Source: Eudorina sp. 2006-703-Eu-15
Lineage: Eukaryota > Chlorophyta > Chlorophyceae > Chlamydomonadales > Volvocaceae
Reading direction: 5' to 3'
Assembly: GCA_003117195.1 (NCBI GenBank)
Contig: BDSI01000011.1
Coordinates: 162,901 to 226,900 of the forward strand
Length of the DNA stretch: 64,000 nucleotides
Both the position numbers and the translations under genes were made by a program. The notes under the pieces were generated by a model, which was given only the letters and a program-made list of their open reading frames with translations, was not told where the DNA came from and searched no databases. Positions 1 to 10,800 of this stretch are shown one piece after another; positions within the stretch are counted from its first letter, which is position 1, and each line of letters starts with the position of its first letter.

Positions 1-146
1 ACACACACAAGATTTGCAGTTTTGTGGGTTTGTGGGTTTGTATCCTCCCTCCTCCCCCCGCCACCGCCACCGCCACCGCACACCGGCGGTGCAACCTGAG
101 TCAGGTTACCCGTCCCCTTACCCTACCTTGGGGACTCCGCTGACCA

Positions 147-172
147 CTTACCCTACCCTACCCTACCCTACC
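147..172. repeat. Short (CCCTA)n tract at a splice donor
   Basis: About five CCCTA units. On the minus strand this reads GTAGGGTAGGG immediately after the last coding base of the methyltransferase exon, so the 5' splice site is the first repeat unit. A second similar context, CCCCAAGGTAGGG, lies about 50 nt further into the intron. Confidence 0.7.
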
Positions 173-997
173 TTGGGCACCCCGCTGAGGCTCGCCTCCA
201 ACAGCTCCCGGTCCACACACGTCGCGATCAGGCGGCTGCCGGGGGCCGACAGCGCCGCCAGCTGGCACAGCAGCTCCGAAGCCGCCGCCAGCGGCATGTA
301 GTACAGCAGCGCCTCCAGGACCCAGATCGTGGGTACGGCAACATCAAAGCCGCGGTTTCGGAGCTCCGAAGCCAGGGCGCCCGGCGGCGCGGTCGAGAGG
401 TCCACGCCGACGCAGTCGTAGCTGCGAGCCAGGAGGGGGAAGGCGGGGGATGCCGGCGCCGGTGGGCCGCCCCCGAGCAGCCGTGCCGTCCCGCCATCTG
501 GGCTGGCATCTGAGCTACCGTCTGGAATGCCATCTGGGTTGCCACCTGTTGGGTCAGCCGCCGCCGGCGCCGCCGCTGCTGCTGCGGTTGCGGCCGCGGC
601 GGCGGCGGATGAGGTCTGGGCGCGCGCCTCCGCCAGCAGCGCCGTCTTGGTGGCGGCTATGTGGGGCAGGTCGACCTCGAAGACGCGGCAGCCGGCGAGG
701 CAGGCCAGCCGCCAGGGCCGAGTGCACATGCCCGCACCCAGACTCACCACCTGGCAGAGTACCCCCGCGGTCCCTGAGGTGACGGGTGAGGGGAGCCGCG
801 CGGGAGGGGCGGGGGGCGGCGAAGAGTGGGCAGGGAATCAGGGAGGGAGGGAGGGAGGGAGGGAGGAGGAGCGCTGCGGGTTCTTAGCCATGCTCACCCT
901 GCTGTGCTTGCCCTGCACGCAGTGTCGCAATCTCCTGCTGCAGCATGTCATCGATCAGGCGGCTCCGAGCCGGCACGCGGAGGTGCTTGCCGTGGCC
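172..997 (-). CDS. Leucine-carboxyl-methyltransferase-like SAM-dependent methyltransferase, partial
   Basis: Two exons are readable on the minus strand: 997-898 and 773-172. The first ends in phase 1 at G|GTGAGC and the second starts after CCTCAG, completing the codon, so the frame is continuous. The second exon carries the SAM-binding motif VVSLGAGM followed by TRP, an acidic strand end (FEVDLPH), then YDCVGVDLS and, after an alanine/proline-rich insert, PTIWVLEALLYYM. This order is typical of the leucine carboxyl methyltransferase/TIGR00027 family, which transfers methyl groups from SAM to a carboxyl or hydroxyl. The upstream exon holds RSRLIDDMLQQE, which suits the family's N-terminal side. 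The exon ends at AAG|GTAGGG (172/171) and the gene runs off the left edge, so the C-terminus is missing. The 5' end is not resolved; nothing convincing was found between 998 and 1530. The alanine-rich insert (about 534-640) is low complexity of the kind common in these algae. Family assignment is fairly sure; the substrate is unknown. Confidence 0.7.
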
Positions 998-1836
998 CTG
1001 CGCGCAGCGACAGCGACAGGCCGACAGCGACCGGGCCGACTAGGGAGGCCTGCGGCAGGAGCTGCAAGATCAGCGCGACCTCGCGACTCCGCTGTCAGGG
1101 GGTCTCAACTCTCAAGTGGGATGCTCCCTGATTCTCGCGCGCGAATATCGCAGGGTTTGCCCGGGAATGTCTCTTGGGGATGTATGCGTGGTGAGGATGC
1201 ACGGGAGTACTTGTCACCTGGTCGCGTGCGAGCTGCTCCAACTCCTGCTTCGCAAGCGCGAGCCCGCGCTCGCCGGCTAGGACGCCGGCCAGCGGGTCTG
1301 ATCTCAAGAGGGCATCCGGAACGCACGTGCTCTCGACGAAACGGAGTCCGGCCGTGAAACGGCCCGTGAAGCCAGCGGCCTCCTGCGGCGGAGAAGCTGC
1401 ATGAGGGGCGCCTTGCATGTTCGAAGGCAGGAGGCGATGCCAGGAACGACTCTAGCTGAGCCCTCGAGGCTTGGACGAAACCCGTCACGGCACGAACTGG
1501 ATGCCTTCTAGTTAAGCATAAGCCAATCAATGTATATAGTCGTTACGGTGAAAGACAATGTGAATGTCGGCTTGCAAACTCCTATCCGTCGACGACGAGG
1601 CAGTATAATGTATATAATATGCCGTACATGGTTGGGGGACGGTTGTGTGTGTCCAGAACGGCGCACATTTGTGCAAGACAAAGCAAAAATTCACTGGGCA
1701 ATTGCGCGATATACATTAATTTATAAATTGACCATCAAGGAAGCGTCATTCCCGTGATGTCTCTCGGTGCAGACCCAACATGAGGAGGAGGTTTTGACAT
1801 GGTTATATGATAAACAGCTCTAACAAGGTGGTGCCC
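998..1836. other. Intergenic interval between divergent genes 1 and 2
   Basis: No gene was supported here. The left half is GC-rich. From about 1500 the sequence becomes clearly AT-richer and contains ATGTATATAATATG-like stretches, as expected for a promoter or 5' UTR of the plus-strand channel gene. It would serve both genes if the methyltransferase begins near 1000. Confidence 0.4.
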
Positions 1837-4800
1837 ATGGCCCAGTAAGTAGAGTGCAGCTGTGGCCACCAGCCTCGTAGAGGTTGCGTCACCAGCGCTT
1901 GCGGCACGCAGGAATGGGCAAGGGACCATCAAACAAGTGGCGCTGAAACTGCTTGGGGGAACGCCAAGCACGGATGGAACTGGCTACGGGGGCCGTTCCT
2001 CAGCGATTCTTGGCGATGGAGGAGCGTCGTTGCCGCCTGGCAATAGCACAGAATTTCTGGAGGAGATAGCTGATATACAACAGCTAAGTGAGGCAACGGG
2101 CTTCTTGGCAGCGAAAGCCCAGGTGCGCTGTCCTGCTCGCATGTGTGGCCCTTCCGTTGGCACGAAGCCCGTATCCGACAGCCTCTAACGCCTATCCTTT
2201 TGATACAGGATCCGGGTTTCACACTCTTGCATTATGTGGCCATGCTGGGGCACACCACACTGGCGGAAGCCATTGCAAAGGCGACGCCGGAGACGATGCA
2301 TCGCTTCGCCAACTTGGCGCGGTACGTGGAATTCTGCTCTGTTGTTTCTGGCTGCAAACGGGCCGGCATGTTTGCACCTCGTTTCTTTGTCAGCGTTTCA
2401 AGTGTCGTTAACTCCCCTGCAACCGCAGATACCTGATAAAAAGAAATCACGACGTGTATGTTGCTGACCAGGTAAGTGATGTTTGCGGGTCCTGGCACGA
2501 CCCCGAGCACACCTTTGACACGACGTGCACGGTTTCTTGCAGTATGGCTGCATTCCGCTTCAGCTGGCAGCATCGACGGGGAACAGGGAAATGGTGATCG
2601 CTCTACTTGAGCCCTTTGACTCATCGATAGTCCGGAAGGTGAAGCGGAACGACTACCTGAATCACCAAGACACGCAGGTGGGTCGGGAACATCTGGACAG
2701 GGCGGGAATGGGGGACAGATGGGCGCACTCCCACTGCTCTGGCGAGAAAAGGAGGTTAATGCTCGGAGTCAGGTATCTTACGGCAATGGCCGCTCTGAAG
2801 CACTGAGGGGAGCACTGCAGCGCCGGAACCCACGTTGCGGTTAGGTGCCCGCGGAACCGTGGTCACGTGGACTGCAAGCCCATGCTGTCAGCTCGCTGAG
2901 GAGGAGGGCACAGCAGCGGCCATTGTGGAGTCTGCAGTGGCTGTGGCAGCAGCAACCGCATCGGATACGAACGCTGTAGCTGACAGGGCCGGTTTGCGGA
3001 GCGGCAGCAGCAGGAGCGGCAGTAGCGGCAGCCGCTACGACAGCAGCAGCGGCGCTCGCCGCAGGTGCAGCCCCCCAGCGCCGTCAGCAGCACGTGGCGC
3101 CCGAGGCGCCCGAAACCGGCAGGTTGCAGCTGGCAGCCAGCCGCAACGCACCAAACACGCTGGAGACTGCGACGGCTGCGGCGGCCACGGAGGCGGCGGC
3201 TGCGGCCTGTGGCCGCGCCGAAAACCCAGTTCGCGCGTGCCGGCATGGCGTCACGCCGCTGCATGCCGCCAGCCAGCTCACGTGGCCATGGGGGGACGCG
3301 CCGAGGGAGTGCAACAGCCCAAAAGCCCAAATGAGGGACCTGCACGCGCCGCAGACATGCGAGGCCTTTCGTGGCGGATAGAAAGGTGCTGTTCGTCACC
3401 GCGGCCGCGGCCGCAGCAGCAGCACCAGCACCAGCACCAGCAGCGTGCGGGCGTTCGTCGGCTGTCAGGCGTAGCCGGAGCTGCGCGCAGTGCAGTGCAG
3501 CGGCCCCTGCATCGCCCTGAATGGAGGAGGGTCGCAGCAGCCGCAGGGTGCGGCTCCTGTGGGGTTGATGAAAGGATAAGCTGCGCTGCCCGACGTGGGT
3601 ACTACGTCAATGCTTGCGTTGCGCGCCGAGGGCAGTGAGCACGCACTGCAGCGGTGCGAAGCGCGCCGGGCGCTGGATCTGGCGCGGTATTGGGGCGCTC
3701 GTAGCGCTGTCGGGCTGTTCGACCGCCGGGGCGGTTGGCGGCTGCGCCATTCTTCTGTGCAGCAGCGCTGCTTGTGCGGGGATGGTGGAGGGCGTGGGTC
3801 TAGGGGTGTTGGGCTGTCAGCCGTCGGGTGACGACGTCGGCAGAGGTACGCCGCGATGGTGGCAGGCGAGACCCCGGACCACCCGGATGCGTCGCGCGCC
3901 GGACCCCGGCGGGGTCTGGATGAAGCGAGTGCGGGACGCTCCAGGTCAATTCGGCGTGAAGGCAGCACTGGGCAGAGTAACGTGTACGGCAGCTCCAGCA
4001 GCCGTGACGGCGTCGGTAGCCGCGTCTGCAGGCGGTGCGCTGCTGCAGCACCAACGGCAGCAGCAGCACCACCAGCCACGTCAGCAGCGGCGGCGGCTGA
4101 GCCTTCGGGATGCTGTTGTCAGGGCGCGCACAAAAACCAGTGGTGCATTGCCGCTGTGTACGCATGGGGCTGCGGAGGCGGGGGTACTGCTGCTCGCCCG
4201 GGCTGCAGCTATGAGCTATTACAGACATACGAGTTATGCCAGGCCGCAGCAGCGGCAGCCCGCCGAGGCGGGGGTACTGCTGCTGCGGCGATCACCGCGG
4301 CGGACGCGGGCGAGGGCGAGGGCGGTTTTGCAGTGCAGCCCTTGACCATCTATCACAGCCGACGGGACAGCAGCTGGCGCCCAGCACTTGCAGCGGCGGC
4401 TGTGTGGCACAGACCGCCGCAGGGGCAGGGATTGCAGGGAGCTGGTCCTGAGTCCCATCCGCTGGCCGCCTACACTTGAGTCCCATCCGCTGGCCACCTG
4501 CACTGGAGTCCCATCCGCTGGCCACCTGCACTGGAGTCCCATCCGATGGCCACCTGCACTTGAGTCCCGTCCGCGGCCGCGGGAGCAGTACGCATCTACG
4601 CAACGGCCAGGGGCGCATTTTACATGGAGTACCTAGCGTGACGTACCCATTTTACGGCATCGCGGTCGTCGGCGGCGCCGTCCTATCCCCGCGGTGTTGC
4701 ACCCTTTCTTCTCCCGCCTCCCTCCCCGTCGCTCTGGCAGCAGCGCAGTTTGAAAACGTCTACCAATGTCGAGTGTCCTATACCCCTCCCTCCCCGCGCA

Positions 4801-7800
4801 GATCCGCTTCACGGCGCTCCACGGCGCACTGAACCACCGACAGCACGAGGTGGCGATCCTGTTGCTGGAGCACGGCGCGAACCCGCAGATCTTGGACATT
4901 ACCCGGATGAACGCCTTCCAGGTGCGGGCATGCGGCCCATGGCAGGGTAACAGGGCGGCATGTGCGGGTTAAACTGAAAAAAGAAAAGAACCGAAACGAA
5001 CCCGGGGTTGTGGGGTTGCGGGCCCCGCATGGCCGCCTGCGAGGTGAGGGCCCCTGGCGGCCCCCGTCATTTTTCCGTCCGTGGTGCTGGCGAAGGATTG
5101 GGGGCTCGGCCTGTCTGGCACCTGGGCGGGGCGGATGGTGAACCGCACGAAGGGCGGGGAGGGCCTGTAGGAGGGGGCCGCGCGGCTGGGGAGAGAACGT
5201 CGGGGTGCGATACTCCAGGGCCGCCCGGATCACTCGCCGGGGCACCAAGTGGCTCTGTGCTGCACCCAGGGATTGTTGGTCCACCTGTTGGTCCACCTGT
5301 TGGTCCACCTGTTGGTCCATGCCCGCGGCCCAACCGACCCACATCGCCCCGGGGTCGGTGCCATCCATCCGTGGCTGCCCGAGGATCGCGCCACCGCCTG
5401 CACCGCCGCTGAGTGACAACATCCGCTATTCCCAGCGCCTGGCATACGGTGGTCCGCGGGTGGTGTTGATCTGGATGCGTCCAGGCCTTCGTCGACCCGC
5501 TGGGTCCGCCGCGTCTCCGCTCATCCAACCCCTGGCCTCCCTCCTGGTGTTTGTTGCCTGGGTCCACCCCCTCCACCGCAGGTGGTACCCTCCCTGGAGG
5601 AGCTGCAGGAGCTGCTGCGGCTGGTGGTGCTGCACGAGGAAGCCGTGCCGGTGGGTGGGTGGGTGGGTGGGTGGGTGGGTGGGTGGGTGGGTGGGTGGGT
5701 GGGTGGGTGGGGGGGTGGGGGGGTGGGGGGTGGGTGGGTGGGTGGGGGGTGGGTGGGTGGGTGGGTGGGGGGTGCGGGTAACTGGTGCCCACGTGGGGCC
5801 GGGTCAGGTTGAGTCGTGGCGCGAAGGGGAGGGAGGAAGCGGCACGCGAGGAGCGGTGCGACGGGTTGTAGCAGGACAGCCCCAGGGCGGACGGGGTGGG
5901 TGAAGGACCGGGGCTCCGTCCGGGCGGTGAGGATGGGCGGAGAGAGGACGGGCGGAGAGAGGACGGGCGGAGAGAGGACGGGCGGAGACTGTCCTCGCGG
6001 GGCTGCGCGGGTGTCCGGCAAGAGTGAGGTTTGGATGTGTCCGGCAGACCCAAGCGTGCACCCAGAGAAGAGAAGCGGTGGGAGTCGGTTGTACGCGTGA
6101 GCCGTGTTAGAGTGCGAGGGCGAGTCCCGTGAAAGGGCGTGACGGGAAGGCCGCTCAAATGGCGTCGGGCCACTGACGACGTGGGTACATCGTCGAACGA
6201 ATCCCGTCAGACCCCTGCCTGCCTGCCTGACGGGCAGGCAAAGCATGTACCGAATACCGAATCCGGGCTGAGTGTCGTTATGTACCGACCAACGCCCCGC
6301 TGCTGTGCCTACGTGTGAATCGTTACATATCTGCCGGGCCGACGCTGGCCGGGGGCGCTCACCCGCCCCATACGGGAGACCGCCGAAGCACTCTCCCCCG
6401 GATTCGGGGGAGAGGGGCGTAAGGGGCCTCTGTCCCCTCGCTCTCAACCAAGGGCGCGCGCCCGTTTGTTGGTTGTGGTGGTTTTGTCGGTTGTGGTGAT
6501 CCCGCAGACCCCCGCCATCGCCCAGCTGATGATTGAGGTGATCAATAAGCAGGAGGCCCGGGAGAAGAAGGACAAGGCGGACCGGCTCAAGGCGGCGGCC
6601 GTGGCCGCGGAGGTGGAGGCCGCTGCGCGGCTGAACGCCATGGACGAGGACGGCAAGGCCAAGATGGAGTGGGCCAAGGCGCTGACGGCCACCAACATGG
6701 ACTACACGCAGGTGGGCGGTGCGGAGTGGGGTATTGGGTGGCTGGGATGCTCGACGTGCCTGGTCAGGAGGGAGGCAGCAAGGCGGTAGCCGGATGAGCT
6801 GTGGCGCGGTGGGTTTGAATGATAGGGGAAATTTAGATGGGCTTTAGTAGAAGCCGACTGAGGGCCTTTCCGCTGGTGCTGACTAGCCCTCGATCCCACA
6901 CTCACCTGCCCCTTCGCAGCGGATGCTGTTCGTGGCGATCAACAAGTTGATGAGCACAGCGTCCCACGGGTCGGGGAGCGACGACGGGCCCTCGAGCATG
7001 GAGGCCGCCGCGGCGCGCGCCGCGGAGGCGGGCGGCGAGGTGGGCGTCATCATCAAGCGCCTGTTCAAGGAGCTCTACAGCAAGGGCGAGGTGAGCGCAC
7101 CTCACGGACCAAGCCTTCAACCCCCAAGCCTTGAGCACGAGGCCGCACGGTGCCACCCTCTTCCGCGTTGCGAACGGAGGATTCGTCGGCTCGTGTCGTG
7201 AGTCTCCTACACCGCGCGGCGTGGACCGCCTCGCACTGCCCCTTCCCCTTCCAGGACAAGTCGGTATGCCGCCAGGCTGCCATCACCCCGGAGCGCCTCC
7301 CCGCCTCTTGTTGAATCCCCTCCCTCCCTCCCTTTCCCTCCAGGAGAAGCACAACGAGCTGTGGGAGTACGTCCAGGCCGCCGTGGACTACAACAACTAC
7401 AAGCTGACGAAGATCATGCTGGACATCATTTCCCACGACTGCCCCCGCGCGCTGGCGTCCTGCAACTGGGAGGCCACCATGGGGCCGCTCATCGCTTGTT
7501 TCCCCGACCTGTTCCACAACCTCCTCGTCAAGCTGCAGGTGAGGGGGAGGGAGGGGGAGGGCGCGCGGAGGCGTTCGTCCACATCATCGGTCTGTGCCTA
7601 TCACACGCGTGCCTATCGCACCTCGCGCCGGTGGCCGGGCCGGGCATGGCCAAGGGGAGAGTGGCGCCGTACCCCCTCTCTAGCGCGTCCTTGCGCCGCA
7701 TCGACGGCTCCAACGTTTGCCCCGGAACACGACCCGTATGGGCAATCAAAGACACCGGAACCCCCGGAAGGCCACCCCCGGTAGCCCCCTCCCGCGCCCC

Positions 7801-10800
7801 GCCTACCAATGTTTTAGTCTTCCAAGTTCCTGTACCCCCGCGTCCCTCCCCGCCCCGTCCGTTGCTGGTCTGCCCATCCGCCAGAACATGTCCGACTACG
7901 AGGTGGTCGGCTTCGTCAAGTCACTGCGGCTCAACACCGGGCTCGTGCACATCCCCACCCTCAACCACGCGCACGCCAGCGGGTTCGGGTACGGGCGGCC
8001 GTCGCTCAGTCTCGCGCGGTCGGGGGGCAAGGGCGCCGCCGCGCAGGGCAAGATCCTCATCTACCAACAGCTGGTGGAGGGACTCAAACAGGTGGGGTGG
8101 GGGAGCCGACCTGGGGTGAGGGGAGCCGATCTGGCGTAGCCGCAAGGGGCTACGGTTTGCGGTGTGGGCTGTGAGGGGTTGGGCTGTGAGGGTGTGGGGT
8201 GTGGGGTATGAAGCAGCAGGGCGTCGTTAGGGACTTGTTGTCCAACTCAATCATCAATGCATCGCCACACACGCCCCTTCCCCCCCTGTGAAGGTCAACT
8301 ACGTGGTGGTGAAGGCGTTCTTCGAGAAGGCCGACCAGCAGGTGCTCAACGACATGGCGCTGTACCCCATCTTCAAAGACTTCGTCATGCTCATAGCCAA
8401 GAAGCGGACCGCGGAGGTGAGGCAGCGGCGGCTGCGGCTGCGGCTGCGGCTGCCACTGCGGAGACGGAGGGGCGGGGGCGCGGTTGTTGCATCCGGGGTT
8501 GGTTGCACCTGCACCTGCTGGTGGCATCCGGTTGTTGCAACAACACGGTGTTGTGTTCACCCTCCCTGAGGTGCACCCTCCCCACCATAGCAACCTACTC
8601 AGCAAGCCATGCGCGCGTCCGCGTGTCGAGCGGTCGTCCCCACGACGACGTCGCGGCGCCGTCACATGGGTGCGCTGAGTTGTGTCGCCCCGCCGCCGGT
8701 GCCGTCGCAGGGCTTCACCGAGTCCGACAGCGGTCGCACGCGCCTGCTGGACCTGCTGCGCGACGTGAAGCGGCTGTCCTACGATTCCGCGCTGACGGCC
8801 CGGCACGTCCTGAACGCGGCGGACACGCGGAGAGGGTAAGCACCTCCAGTGGTGTGCACCTCACAGCGGCGGGCGGCGGCGCACCTTCCCGACCCGTCCC
8901 GCGTCGACCCATGGGTCGGGCTTGGTTCTCTCAATGTCGCCGCCGTACTGACGAGTCGGCGGTCCATCGGCACGAGAGCGCGAAACCCCGAACTAGCGCC
9001 CCCTCCCACCGACCCGCACCGGGTGTTCCCGGGTGCCGTCCTGATTCTTGCAAATGATGCCGGCCCTGAAAGCGTAATGCGGTAGCAAGGTTCGGTGCTT
9101 CATCCACATGATCCGGGGCAGGCCAGCGCGGCCACAGGGCGAATGGCTTCGGAGGCGACCACCCACCTAGCGGCCCCTCCTACCGACCACCCACCAACCA
9201 GGGTGGACGCGCAGGTCCCGGTCTGCAGCGGATGTTCAGGCAATAAGCATCGCACTAAAGATGACGCTGGTTGTCGCTGCCGCCGTCGTAGGGGGGGAGC
9301 CCTCTCCGTCAGGTTAAGATCCGAGGGTCGGAGCGTGCACGGCGGCGGCGGCGGTGACGGTAGCGCGGGCAGCGACGCCGCGCAGTTCGTACCCTTCATG
9401 GGCGTCGGCGCCGGCAGCGCCGGCAGCGCCGCAAGCAGCGCCGCCGTACGCATCAGCGCCGCCACCGCCATCCGCGTCAGCAACCCCGGCGCCGTCGTCG
9501 CCCGCGGCAACCGCGCGCACGCCTCCGGGGCTGGCTTCCTCGGGGGGCTGTTCCGCGGCAGCTGGTTCCGGCGCCGCGGCAGCGGCGGCCGCGTCGGCGG
9601 CCGCCGCGGCGCTGCGGTCACCAGCGACGGCGACGCGGGCGGCGACGAGGAGGTTGTTCCGGAGCAGCAGGCGGAGAAGCAGCTGCTGGCGGACCTGGCG
9701 GTCCAGACGCTGGACGTGTCGCGGGTGCTGACGGCGGCGGTGTCGGCGCGCAAGTCCATGAATGTGGAGGCGACGGTGCTGAGCATCACGAGCTGGGTCA
9801 ACCTGAACAGCAAGGACCGGAGGGTGGGTGGGTGGCTACGGGTCCCGGGTCGGGGGGGTGTCAGGGGCGTGGGGTGCATGGGTCCTGCCGGGGCGGCAAG
9901 CACTGTGACGTCCGGTGCGAAACACGTCGTGGCATTCCCCCCGAGGCGATGACCGCTGGCTACGGCAACTCTCCCACTCTCTACACACCTCGCGCGGATG
10001 GCCGTGGGGTAGGGAGTCATAGGTGTGCCGCCCCGCGCTCCGGGCCTCCCTCCCCGACGCCTACACCGTCGTCGTCGCTGGCGGTCTATGGTACTGTGCT
10101 GTTTCGTTTCCCGTCGGACCGTCGCTCTGGCAGCAGCAGCGCAGTTTGAACATGTCAACACCAATTTCCTACCCCCCTCTCCGTACCACATGGAATCACG
10201 CCCTCAGGCCGTGTTCATCACGGGTATCACCAAGGACCTGCTGAAGGAGATGGCCAAGCGCTTCCCGATGGGGTGTTCCAAGCTGCTCAACCTGGTGGGT
10301 GGGTGGGCGAGCTGGCGGGCACACAGGCCAGGGCCTCTTCATAATGAGGCAACCCCGCGCCCACGCTGTGATCCATGGTCTTTCGGGTGCCACCATTTGG
10401 AATGAAGGGACGTTCGTCGGCTGGGCTGGGCTTGCGAGCTGGGGTGCACCGTGGAACCCGGGTGAACATATCGGGGCACAGGGGCGCAGCGCAGCGCTTC
10501 ACTAGAACCCCAAATCACACACGTTCTCTTCTCCAGAGCGCAGTCAAATCAACTGGATTCTTCTTTTAGGTCTCAGTCGGTTCGCGAAGGGGCCACCAGG
10601 TTTGACCTCTTAGAACCTGCGCCGGAGAGGCCGCGAGGCCGTCCATCTTAATCAACGTCCCCTAGGTATGTCTGTCTGTCTGCGTCCCCCCTAATCATTC
10701 CCCCACTCTTATCTCCGTCTGTCTGTCTGTCCGGCCGTCCGTCCGTCGGTATCCCCCAGGTGAGCCGCGACGTGTTGGAGCAGCTGGTGACGCTGCAGGT

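Larger units (their letters stand above)
2209..4921 (+). other. Ankyrin-repeat block of the TRP gene, with an unresolved 2.1-kb interval
   Basis: Exons 2209-2321, 2543-2677 and 4802-4921 each encode ankyrin-like helices. Between 2678 and 4801 the reading is unclear. A region open from about 2970 to 3381 encodes an alanine-rich stretch followed by HGVTPLHAASQ, a near-consensus ankyrin start at about 3243-3275. It could be a phase-0 exon (a possible acceptor is CCCCCCAG near 3079), but no clean donor was found. The rest of the interval is alanine/arginine-rich low complexity in several frames, with a near-duplicate GGAGGCGGGGGTACTGCTGCT at about 4171 and 4266. Confidence 0.5.
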
